DNA from: Paraflavitalea sp. CAU 1676 | GTDB taxonomy: Bacteria > Bacteroidota > Bacteroidia > Chitinophagales > Chitinophagaceae | Direction of reading: 5' to 3' | Assembly (NCBI RefSeq): GCF_029223285.1 | Contig: NZ_JARHUJ010000007.1 | Location: 496,001 to 560,000 of the forward strand | DNA length: 64,000 nt | Part shown: positions 1-12,100 of the stretch, in pieces | Layout: each line of letters starts with the position of its first letter | Numbering within the stretch: position 1 is the stretch's first letter | Made by a program: the position numbers and the translations under genes | Notes under the pieces: model-generated | Seen by the model: the letters and a program-made list of their open reading frames with translations, nothing else | What the model was told of the DNA's origin: nothing | Databases searched by the model: none

Positions 1-146
1 CCGTGTCATATGTCCTCAACAATGGCAAATGGAATATTGAGATCGGGTTGCCGGCGAAAACCAGTGGTACGCTAGTATGGAAGGGCAAGCAATTTGCACT
101 GAAGGCAGGCAGTAATCGGATTATGATCAATAATGCCGGGCTATGA
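1..146 (+). CDS. C-terminal end of a large protein, probably a glycoside hydrolase (partial)
   Basis: An open frame enters from the left edge and ends at TGA 144-146, leaving about 47 codons. The fragment contains the pattern SGTLVWKGKQFALKAGSN, a beta-strand-rich tail like the C-terminal beta-sandwich of GH78/GH95-like six-hairpin glycosidases of Bacteroidota. The rest of the gene lies outside the window, so the family is only a suggestion. It points away from the minus-strand genes that follow (convergent). Confidence 0.5.
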   Translation, partial: VSYVLNNGKWNIEIGLPAKTSGTLVWKGKQFALKAGSNRIMINNAGL

Positions 147-227
147 GTAAGCAGGTGCATTTACCTTCGGTCAAAGTCATTTTACCATCTTTATTTTAAT
201 TGGCTCGAAATATACGTAAACCCATCC

Positions 228-677
228 TTACCATATTAAATGCAGATTGGTAATTTTATCCTGATCGCTTTGGAAGCTACTTTCAGGAATAGATGTATGT
301 ATAAACAACTGACTATTCTTCGATGTCTTAAAATGGAATAGAAGATTTTCATCGTAAGGGACAAAGCTCTTGGTATAAGGTCCAAACAATTCACCAAGTT
401 CCTTTACTGAAACATCAAAATCTCCAGAAATTAAGACAGACCCAATTAAAGAACCTTCGTAGTCTATGTCAACTCTTTTTACTACGGGTGTTTGAAACGG
501 TTCGAATGTCATTCTTTTTCCCGTATCCCTCAGTTCTCCCGAAACTCCGTCAAATATGCTCTTTACATCACCCCTATTATCAGTAAAGTAATCAACAAGT
601 TGGATAATGGAATCCTTGTCAATTTTAGTTGAAAAATCAATCACCGGGCTAAAGTATTCATTGGAGAATGTTTGCAC
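228..677 (-). CDS. Hypothetical protein, possible immunity protein
   Basis: A 149-codon frame with GTG as the most likely start; an in-frame TGA lies two codons upstream, so it cannot extend. No signal peptide or membrane segment is seen. The protein is acidic and mixed alpha/beta, with a Trp as last residue. I do not recognise the family. It is the last of five small minus-strand genes, one of which is SUKH-3-like. Small, acidic, unrelated cytosolic proteins in a row are typical of immunity-gene clusters of polymorphic toxin systems, but that role is inferred from context only. It begins 19 bp after the stop of the preceding gene. Confidence 0.55.
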   Translation of the reverse strand: MQTFSNEYFSPVIDFSTKIDKDSIIQLVDYFTDNRGDVKSIFDGVSGELRDTGKRMTFEPFQTPVVKRVDIDYEGSLIGSVLISGDFDVSVKELGELFGPYTKSFVPYDENLLFHFKTSKNSQLFIHTSIPESSFQSDQDKITNLHLIW

Positions 678-696
678 TATTCATCGAACTGCTCGT

Positions 697-1089
697 TTAC
701 CCATTCCAATCATCATCTGAAGGGGATGCTACAAAAAACGAACTAACTCCAAATTTGAAAGTCCAGGGGTCGATAACCGAAGTCGAAAAAATACGCACCC
801 GCAAACCATTGTCTATTACTAAAATAGGATCATAGCTTGGTTCTTCTTTTGATCTTTCAATTCGTATTATGCTACGGCCTATCATTTCCTTCAGATACAA
901 TTCAGCATCCGAATCATGACAGCCTTTAATCATGATCACGTCATTGACAACTACCCAATCTCCTAACGTGTTAAAGTGCCAATTATCGCCGCCCATGTAC
1001 AACGCTATGTTGTCCCATGATACTTCTTTAATTAAAAGAGGTACGCTGGCGTTGGCTACTTCTAAAAAATCATCAAAGTATGACTTCAT
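697..1089 (-). CDS. Hypothetical protein, possible immunity protein
   Basis: About 130 residues from the ATG at 1089; a TTG eight codons upstream (1113) is an alternative start. No signal peptide. It is rich in aromatic and acidic residues (DNWHFNTLGDWVV, DNGLRVRIFSTSVIDPW) and ends in an acidic tail, DDDWNG. This looks like a small soluble protein of the kind found among toxin-immunity proteins, but I recognise no named family. It is tightly spaced before the next small gene, consistent with co-transcription. Confidence 0.55.
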   Translation of the reverse strand: MKSYFDDFLEVANASVPLLIKEVSWDNIALYMGGDNWHFNTLGDWVVVNDVIMIKGCHDSDAELYLKEMIGRSIIRIERSKEEPSYDPILVIDNGLRVRIFSTSVIDPWTFKFGVSSFFVASPSDDDWNG

Positions 1090-1206
1090 ATTTTCGAGTT
1101 TGATGTCATTCAATTATAACCTCAGTGCAAATACAAAAGAACGGTCCTCTTCGGGAACTGTAGAAATGATTGGAACATTACCAAACATCATCTGCCAACA
1201 TTACCT

Positions 1207-1605
1207 TTACCAAGATGTAAGAACAGTATCTTTTGCCTTATGAACAGTGAATCTCTCTTCGACTTTATTAATGACAATATTATTGAACGATGTATCAAAA
1301 CCATCTATTTTAAACGCAGTATCACTGTTAATATTAATTATTATCTTCTTCGCTTTCAGTATAAAACTGCGTCCTTCACCCGTCAAAGCATTTGTGGTCA
1401 CCAATGCGGTAATTTCTTTTCTGCCTGCCATTATCTTCACGGTATCAGCGTTAAAATATTCAACAAAATATACAATTTTGGTATTGTCATAGCTTCTTTC
1501 AGCTGAAGTTTTTGCATTACGGCTATTATGACAGGAAAGCAAAAAAGCAATTGATGCACTTAATAACACTAAAAAAACAAACATTCCACTAATGCGTAAT
1601 TTCAT
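1207..1605 (-). CDS. Small hypothetical lipoprotein
   Basis: From the ATG at 1605 the protein starts MKLRISGMF, followed by a hydrophobic stretch ending in FLLSC. This is a good type II signal peptide, so the mature protein of about 110 residues should be a lipoprotein. The longer reading from 1644 would put 13 extra residues before the signal and is less likely. An AAAGGA-like ribosome site lies about 8 bases upstream of 1605. The mature part is beta-rich with no recognised domain. It sits inside the putative immunity cluster, where lipoprotein immunity proteins do occur. Confidence 0.6.
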   Translation of the reverse strand: MKLRISGMFVFLVLLSASIAFLLSCHNSRNAKTSAERSYDNTKIVYFVEYFNADTVKIMAGRKEITALVTTNALTGEGRSFILKAKKIIININSDTAFKIDGFDTSFNNIVINKVEERFTVHKAKDTVLTSW

Positions 1606-1735
1606 TCCATTATCCTTTAAAATATTGGCAGGAGCATTTACCATAAAATCTGCTATCAGGTGCTACAAGCCTGTGTTGTTTCCAATGCCACTCCATTGAT
1701 ATTCCGGTCTAATCGCAAACCAGGCAGAAATATAA

Positions 1736-2053
1736 CTACTGCTTTTCAGGAGGCCAGGCCCTGTCTTCCGGCCAAAACATAGGCTTAGGAACCTGCTTAG
1801 AATACGTCCTTTGCAAATGGGCAAAATCCTCGAATATCTCAACATTTTGGGCCAACAATTGCTCTATTAGCAATTCCACAATATCATAATCGTCAAACAT
1901 AAAGAAACTCTGCCTAAACTTATGGGTCACCGAATATTTGAATATTAGCCCCTCACCATCTTTACCGGTTTCCTTTATTAGAACCAGATTTCCGGAATTC
2001 TCCTGAATAATCTTTTCTACCTCCTCAACTACTCTTTTTGAATATTCTTTCAT
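1736..2053 (-). CDS. Small hypothetical protein next to a SUKH-3 gene
   Basis: About 105 residues from the ATG at 2053. A TTG at 2077 would overlap the stop of the upstream SUKH-3 gene by 4 bp and is also possible. The N-terminal half is an amphipathic helix (KEYSKRVVEEVEKII), followed by a beta segment and a proline- and tryptophan-rich tail (PKPMFWPEDRAWPPEK). No signal peptide. The family is not recognised. Overlap or near-overlap with the SUKH-3 gene implies co-transcription and perhaps a joint role, such as a cognate toxin-neutralising partner or a toxin C-terminal remnant; that is inference. Confidence 0.55.
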   Translation of the reverse strand: MKEYSKRVVEEVEKIIQENSGNLVLIKETGKDGEGLIFKYSVTHKFRQSFFMFDDYDIVELLIEQLLAQNVEIFEDFAHLQRTYSKQVPKPMFWPEDRAWPPEKQ

Positions 2054-2073
2054 TCCATTATTAATGTAATAAT

Positions 2074-2514
2074 TCAATAATTGTATTTGAGAATATCTTT
2101 CCTTCGAATTGTGTTGTCAAGAAATTCCTCAAACGAAGCGCCCAGCTGATAAACCCCTCCTTCCGCCACCATATAAAACGATAAGTCTAAGGCAATCAAA
2201 AGTAACCCTGTTTCAAAATGCAGCAACCCAGCTGGGACTAACTGTTTGCCCACAATAGCTTCCATCTTTTTGACATCATCAGGGTCGGTGCAGCGCCTGC
2301 CTCGGTCTACATTTAACACAATATCACTAAACTCCCCACTTGGCAAGGCAAATTCGATCCTCAGGTTCCAGAACTCTTTCCATAGTAAGATGACCTTCTC
2401 ATTCGGAAGGGAGAATCCTTCCCTTGATAAATCCTCTATTTCATATTCTATATTAATGCTTCTGTTCTCATACCATCCGGCGGAATCCAATAATTCCTTG
2501 ATTAAATCGTCCAT
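2074..2514 (-). CDS. SUKH-3-like immunity protein
   Basis: 146 residues from the ATG at 2514. The order of motifs fits the SUKH-3 family: an N-terminal helix followed by SAGWYENRSI, then a Gly-containing turn (SREGFSLP), a central strand region, KQLVPAGLLHFETG, and a C-terminal LGASFEEFLDNTI helix. SUKH proteins are cytosolic immunity proteins that bind and neutralise nuclease or deaminase toxins of polymorphic toxin systems. No toxin gene is visible in the window, so this would be an orphan immunity gene, perhaps protecting against neighbours' toxins. It is the first gene of the five-gene minus-strand group. Confidence 0.75.
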   Translation of the reverse strand: MDDLIKELLDSAGWYENRSINIEYEIEDLSREGFSLPNEKVILLWKEFWNLRIEFALPSGEFSDIVLNVDRGRRCTDPDDVKKMEAIVGKQLVPAGLLHFETGLLLIALDLSFYMVAEGGVYQLGASFEEFLDNTIRRKDILKYNY

Positions 2515-2608
2515 CTCTGTTTTTTGTATTAATACCTAAACAATTCACTGCATCACACGCCCTTCCACTTTTAGTGAAAGTGGCTTGTTTTCGAAACTTG
2601 CGCTATTT

Positions 2609-2652
2609 GTACGAGACCGGTACGGGTGCGGTACGGATCGGGTACGGGAGCG
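2609..2652. repeat. Short 11-bp tandem repeat, four units
   Basis: Four consecutive 11-mers share the frame GTACG: GTACGAGACCG, GTACGGGTGCG, GTACGGATCGG, GTACGGGAGCG. A weaker fifth unit (CCTGGGAGCGG) follows at 2653-2663. The period is exact while the last bases of each unit vary. The GC-rich array stands in an AT-richer intergenic region. The sequence differs from the longer array at 28379-28565 but the period is the same. Confidence 0.75.
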
Positions 2653-3006
2653 CCTGGGAGCGGGTGCCTCCGGAAGATTTGGGAGCAGATCCAATTCTAT
2701 TACTCCGGCCCTTGGGCATAATTTCGGGAAGCTTCCCTTATTCCGCATTGCAAACTTAAGGTAGACAGCAAGGCTTTAAAAGTTTTTAAGAAGAAAATCT
2801 ATATGGCGTACAGGTAATGTCAGGTTATGTCATGACACTATATGACATGCGAGGAAAGAGCTATGCCAGGGGAGTCAACAAGGCTTGCCTGCAATCCTGC
2901 TGATGGAGCTAATGCCCATGCCTTCCTTAATCAAGCAGCCGTACCTGTCACTATAGACACGATTGGAACATCATAATAAAAATACCAAGTATTACGGGGC
3001 GTCCTT

Positions 3007-3200
3007 TTATTGTGGCAGTTGATCCAGCGAAGCAATCTTTTCCAAACACAGCGGACCGGCCACCGACTGCAGCTTTTCTACCCGTTCGACCAAAGTACTT
3101 ATCTCTTCCCGGGTTATGTTGTAACACCAGCCAGCCAGTCACCCGCAACCATCCGCGCATTTATTCCGCATTCCTTTTTGGCCTGGCGCAAATGCCGCAT
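3007..3200 (-). pseudogene. Possible small gene broken by a 4-bp repeat slip
   Basis: On the minus strand a frame starting at ATG 3200 reads like protein (MRHLRQAKKECGINARMVAG) up to a CTGG x3 run (CCAG at 3127-3138 on the plus strand). It then stops, while another frame continues as YNITREEISTLVERVEKL and so on to TAA at 3007-3009. One extra CTGG unit would join the two parts into one protein of about 65 residues. I do not recognise the product. This could be a slippage pseudogene, a phase-variable gene, or chance. Confidence 0.25.
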
Positions 3201-3570
3201 GGAAGCTGCGGGCAGCTTTTGCTGTTATTTTTTAAATCTTAAATGTTTTGTTTATGAAGTATTATCTGGTGGCTTCCTCTACTTGCTGTATGGTAGGCAT
3301 TGAGCAATGCGTGGTCTACATCGTCTGCCGGTCGCGGCAGGCAGCCTTCACTAAGCAGTTCGCCGGCCACATCCTCCTGTCGGCAGCCAGCCGAGAAGCG
3401 CTGCCGGCAGCACCGTTGCGCATGTTTAATGAAGGGCTCCGGCCCTTAATCCATCTTCCGGCAAATACTATATTGCCCGCTTGGGGGATGGTGTCACGCG
3501 AATGACACTTTAACCATGTGTTGTGGGTAGTTTATAATTTTAGACCATTTACTTCGGTTGTATACGCATG

Positions 3571-5310
3571 TCAGGGAACCTGAACATCATTGGCCGATGT
3601 AGCATACAAACCAATCAGCGCACCGGTAAAACCACCCGCCACATCGGTCGACAGGATATCACCCGAAACGACTCCTCCAATGGTTTTGAATTGCTTGCCA
3701 TCCGTTGAATACGCGAAGATATAAGCATCGCCCTGAGCGGCCACCTTCAACTGCACCGCGGATCCGGCCACCAGCTTTTCGCTGCCTGCAATGGTAGACT
3801 TTCCATTCTCTGTTCTCTCGAGCACCACAAACAGATCGTTTCCCTTTTTAGTGATACCGAATACATAATGAAAGGTCTCCTTTTGGTAGCAGACCAGGCC
3901 AGCCAGGTCTTTGTCAGTTGCGGGAGTATAATTCAATTGTACCGTAGCCTCGAAATGAGCATGCTGCTGACGGTAAAACAAGGTCGACGTAGGCGCTGTA
4001 GCCTTAATGCTAACCGGGAAAGGATTGATCCGCACGCCCTCCTTAGTACTGGTGATGAATTGCTCGCGGGCCCCGCGTACGCCAATCCATTTATGATCCA
4101 GCCTGGAAGCCGTCAGTTCGTCTGTAAAAGAGAAATTGCCATTGGGCAAAAATCCATTGCGCCCCGCCTGGTTGCTCACTCCCGCCGGCATATTCGTTCT
4201 CACCTTCAAAGGCACCAGCCCGTTTTCAAATACCGGAAACTCGCCACTCCAGTCCACCGGCAAAATAAAAGTCTCACGGCCCGTATTCACGCGGCCCTTT
4301 TCATTGGGACGCACCGCCAGGAACACACCGTAGTATTTTCCCACGGGACCTTCTACCAAATCGGCATGCCCCGCCCAATCCACTTTATTGCCCCTGTCTT
4401 TAGGAAAATAACGCTGTGTTAAAATTGGATTGTTATTGGCCGGCTTAAAAGGCCCCTTGGGACTATCCCCCACAAAGATCACCTCACTATGCCAGCCACC
4501 AGTGCCGCCTTCTGCACACATCAGGTAATAGCGCCCATTTCTCTTGTACAGGTGCGGCCCCTCGATCCAGATAGGCTTTTGCGTAATATCCACGCCGCCA
4601 TCAACGATAATCTGATCAGTCCCTTCTATTACCGCGTCATTCGCCACATCGTATTCCCATATCTTGATCACCCGGTGACCGTTGTACAACGCTTTACCCC
4701 GCGGCGGCGCATCATTGTGCACTACATACGCCTTACCGTTGTCATCGAAAAACAAGGAAGGGTCGATACCATCAAATTTCAATTTCACAGGATCACTCCA
4801 CCCTTTGGCAGGGTCCTGCGTTTTTACCACCATGTTACCGATCCCCCCGGCGATCTGCGTGGTGATCATATAGAAAGTATTGTTGTGCGGATTGTATTTG
4901 ATATCGGGCGCGTAAATACCGGCCGAGATCCCTGCTTTCTCCACCTTTAGTTGCGACGGCCTGTCCAGCACGTGACCGAGCTGCTTCCAGTTTACAAGAT
5001 CGGTCGAATGAAAGATGGGTACACCGGGCACCATGGAGAAAGAAGAGTTAACCAGGTAATAGTCATTTCCTTTCCGGGTAATGCTCGGGTCGGGATAACA
5101 TCCCTGCAGGATCGGACTGTAAAACTCCCCCTCCCGCAACGGATTATCCGCATATACACGGTCATTACCCTGGTAATTGAACCTGGTAAACAGGGGCTGA
5201 TTTTTAAGGGGTACGGCTTTTTGTGAAAAAGCAGGAGCGCCCGCCAACAGGCTCATGGCAGTCCAGATCATCGATGGCATCGCAACGTTCTTAACAGTGA
5301 ATAGCTTCAT
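3571..5310 (-). CDS. GH43 beta-xylosidase / alpha-L-arabinofuranosidase, exported
   Basis: 579 residues from the ATG at 5310; the longer frame to 5370 has no signal peptide at its start and is rejected. Signal peptide about residues 1-29 (cut near AFS-Q). The five-bladed GH43 propeller follows, with the general base Asp in YPDPS (D74), the pKa-modulating Asp in GIDPSL (D183) and the acid Glu in WIEGPHL (E250). A C-terminal beta-sandwich (about 390-579) matches the beta-xylosidase C-terminal ConA-like domain. It should remove xylosyl or arabinosyl residues from xylo-oligosaccharides in the periplasm. It is the last gene of the minus-strand unit AraC - CE1/CE1 - CE6 - GH43. Substrate preference cannot be read from sequence. 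Confidence 0.9.
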   Translation of the reverse strand: MKLFTVKNVAMPSMIWTAMSLLAGAPAFSQKAVPLKNQPLFTRFNYQGNDRVYADNPLREGEFYSPILQGCYPDPSITRKGNDYYLVNSSFSMVPGVPIFHSTDLVNWKQLGHVLDRPSQLKVEKAGISAGIYAPDIKYNPHNNTFYMITTQIAGGIGNMVVKTQDPAKGWSDPVKLKFDGIDPSLFFDDNGKAYVVHNDAPPRGKALYNGHRVIKIWEYDVANDAVIEGTDQIIVDGGVDITQKPIWIEGPHLYKRNGRYYLMCAEGGTGGWHSEVIFVGDSPKGPFKPANNNPILTQRYFPKDRGNKVDWAGHADLVEGPVGKYYGVFLAVRPNEKGRVNTGRETFILPVDWSGEFPVFENGLVPLKVRTNMPAGVSNQAGRNGFLPNGNFSFTDELTASRLDHKWIGVRGAREQFITSTKEGVRINPFPVSIKATAPTSTLFYRQQHAHFEATVQLNYTPATDKDLAGLVCYQKETFHYVFGITKKGNDLFVVLERTENGKSTIAGSEKLVAGSAVQLKVAAQGDAYIFAYSTDGKQFKTIGGVVSGDILSTDVAGGFTGALIGLYATSANDVQVP

Positions 5311-5370
5311 TATTGAGTGCTGATTTTTGAGTAATATAATAGGGTACACGCCACTTCCGGCCATCTTCAT

Positions 5371-8951
<3,581 letters not shown>

Positions 8952-9050
8952 GGCAATATCGTTTTAGGGAAACTTCACTTTTTTGAGACGGAAAAACGAA
9001 AAATAATTGTCAATTTCACGTCATCACAAAAATAGCTGGCAAGTAGACCA

Positions 9051-9094
9051 GGAGAATGCTTCATTTGTTGAAATCAATGGCACAAATGTTCTCC
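9051..9094. promoter_or_regulatory. Composite inverted repeat between divergent regulators
   Basis: In the 174-bp divergent region, GGAGAA (9051-9056) pairs with TTCTCC (9089-9094), CATTTGT (9062-9068) pairs with ACAAATG (9082-9088), and TTGAAATCAA (9068-9077) lies in the middle. The nested dyad is a plausible operator for one or both of the divergently transcribed regulators. No experimental link is known to me. Confidence 0.4.
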
Positions 9095-9125
9095 AACTAT
9101 TCTGTTTCAGTGTTTTAACGATCGC

Positions 9126-12100
9126 ATGCTTATGTGGAACTATAGATACACACTATTGTTGCTTTCCCTGCTGCTTACGCTGGCCGGCCGGTCACAAACG
9201 GCTCCCCTTAATTTTACCTCGCTTTCAACCAAAGACGGCCTTTTGTCCAATTCGGTCAACGCCATCATCAAAGATCAGTACGGCATGATGTGGTTTGCCA
9301 CCGATGACGGACTGAACAAGTTCGATGGAACCAATTTCACGGTTTACCGGCACCTGCCAGGAGATTCCACCAGCCTCCGCGCCAATGAGATCCTGGCCCT
9401 GCATGAAGACCCTTCCGGCAATTTATGGATCGGTACCAGCGGTGGCGGCCTCAGCCGGTACGATCGGAAAAGCAACGCATTTATACACTACCCCACCACC
9501 GGTCAAACCGGCGAACTGCCCTCCCACGCAGTGATCCGCGGCATCTCCAGCGACCCAACGGGTAAACTGTGGGTGGCACAATACGAAAACCTGTTCCTCC
9601 TCGACCCTGCCACCAATACCCTGTCCAGGGTCGATCTTTCGAAAGCTGATAATAACCAGCCCAATAGCAGGGTCCTGACCTGTGTATTTGCCGACAGCAA
9701 AAAACGGATCTGGATAGGCACCCAACAAGGCATTTACCTGTATGATAGCAATACCGGCCGTGTGCGCCGGTACCAAAGCAACCCCGACCAGCCCGGCAGC
9801 CTCCTGCACAACGAGATCAGGGCCATTGTTGAAGATGAGAACGGCGTAGTCTGGATAGGCACACCAGCCGGCCTGTGTACCTTCCGCACAAACGGCGCAG
9901 GCTTCGACAACCATAGTTACCTCAGCGGCCCGTCGAGCGGCCTCAGCAGCCATGAGATCACCTGCCTGGCGCCCGACGAAGCTGGCCGCCTATGGGTTGG
10001 CACTTCCGAAGGCCTTAATATCGCCGATACACGGGCGCACCGGGTAACCACCTACCTGCCACGGGAAGGCAATATTTACAGCCTTACCAGCAAATGGGTA
10101 AGATGCGTTTACATCGATCAGCAAGGGATATACTGGCTGGGCACTTTCCGCGGAGGCATCAACAAATACGACCGGAACCTCAACCTGTTCGACCTCAAAC
10201 TGAGCAAAGCACTATTTCCACAAACACGGTCAGCGGCCATCATCAGCGCAATGGCCGAGGCCCCGAACGGAGACGTATTCATTGGTTCCGACGGCGGCGG
10301 CCTGTACCGCTACAACCGGAAAACCGATCAGGTTAGTGAGATCGAACTTGGTTTGCCGGTTCACAAAAGCCATCCCCTGTCAGTATTGGCCCTGCTGGTA
10401 GCCAGCGACAACAAATTATATATCGGCACCTATGCCTGGGGCCTCATCACCATAGACCTCCATACAGGCAGACGCTCGTATATGCACCAGGGCCCCGGCC
10501 AGGAACAGCTCAACTCCAACAATATATTCTCGATCAAAGAAGACCGTAAAAAACAGATCTGGATCGGCACCAACGGAGAGGGAATCAATATAGTGAAGGA
10601 AGGACGGGTGGTCAGGAAGTTTACACCTCATCCACGCGCAAATATGGCCAACGAGGCACTGCTGCCCAGAAATGGCTTTGTGCGCGCCATTGAAGAAGAT
10701 ACGGCCGGCAATATCTGGATCGGCTCACATGGCGGCGGCATCAACGTGTACCATCCGGGCACCGGCACCTGGACCACCTACGCTCAAAATAACAGCCTGC
10801 TGCCCAGTGATAAGGTACAGACGCTGCATTGCGACAGCCAGGGACGCATTTGGATAGGCACATTTGGAGAAGGGCTCAGCCTGTACAACCCGGCACAGAA
10901 AAACTTTATTACCTACTCCGAAAAAGACGGTTTGCAAAATACCACCGTGTACCACATACTGGAAGATTTCAACGGGCTGTTGTGGTGTAGCACCAATGCC
11001 GGCATCACCAGTTTTGAGGCAGAGAAAAAAACTTTCCGTAACTATAGCTATCACAATGGCGTTCAAAACAACAATTTTGCACGCGCATCCGGCATTCGTT
11101 TATCCAATGGCAATCTCATGTTCGGCGGACTGGAAGGATTTAATTATTTTGACCCGGCCGCTCTCACCATCAACCGCAATGTGCCGCAGGTCAGGCTCAC
11201 CGACCTCAAAATATCGAATAAGTCTGTCGTTCCGGGAGAAGATGGCCCCATCCGATCGCATATTGCAGTCGCCGATCAGGTGCATTTAGCGTACAGACAA
11301 AACTTCGTCCTCAGTTTTGTAGCACTCAACTATACACTCCCCCAGCAAAATCAATACGCCTACAAGCTCGAAGGTTTTGATAAAGATTGGAACTACACAG
11401 GCACCGTGAACACGGCATCCTATACCAACCTCGACCCCGGCGAATACACCTTCTACGTTAAAGCCGGTAATAATGACGGCGTATGGAGCAGCGATCAACA
11501 GATGATCCGCATCTACGTACACCCCCCCTACTGGCGCACCACCTGGGCCTTCATTGTTTACGCGCTCGCCGCCTGCGGAATTTTATTGTATAGCCGGCAC
11601 ATAGGCATCCTGCGCATCCGGAAAAAGTTCCTGCTCGAACAGGAACGGCAGGAAGCCAAACGCATCCAGGAGCTCGACCGTCTCAAGATCAGGTTCCTGA
11701 CCAACCTCAGCCACGATTTCAGAACGCCGATCTCCCTCATCATGGGTCCGGTAGATCAATTGATCGTTCAGGAACAAACCGAGAACCGCCTCGACAAACT
11801 GAGCATGATCAAACGCAACGCGCGAAGGTTGTTGAACCTGGTAAACCAGTTACTCGATTTCCGGAGGATGGAAGAACATGAATTGAGCCTGCAATTATCG
11901 CAGGGCGATCTCGTAAACTTCCTCAAAGAGGTAACGGATGCCTTTATGGACTTTGCCGAAAGAAAGCATATCCATTTCCTGTTCCATAGCAACAAGCCGG
12001 CCTTTCACGCTTTTTTTGATCACGACAAAATGGAGCGCATTCTTTTCAATCTGCTGGCCAACGCATTCAAGTTCACCCTGGAAGGAGGAAACGTACGGGT

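Larger units (their letters stand above)
2515..3570. other. Gene-poor stretch of about 1 kb
   Basis: No convincing intact gene. Contents seen: a hairpin CCACTTT/AAAGTGG at 2565-2583; a GC-rich 11-bp tandem repeat at 2609-2652; a cluster of TGTCA/TGACA motifs with an inverted repeat ATGTCAT/ATGACAT at 2827-2848; a possible frameshifted small gene at 3007-3200; and an inverted repeat GTGTCA/TGACAC at 3491-3508. The plus-strand frame at 3248-3505 is Cys-, Ala- and Arg-rich and does not read like a protein. The region separates the immunity-like genes from the xylan locus and looks like a site of past insertions. Confidence 0.6.

Noticed and set aside
2574-2759. Small frames covering the GTACG repeat
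   Set aside because: They exist only because the GC-rich repeat has few stops; the translations are repeat-like and carry no domain.
3248-3505. 85-codon plus-strand frame
   Set aside because: Composition is odd (many Cys, Ala, Arg), there is no ribosome site or family likeness, and it lies in a gene-poor scar.
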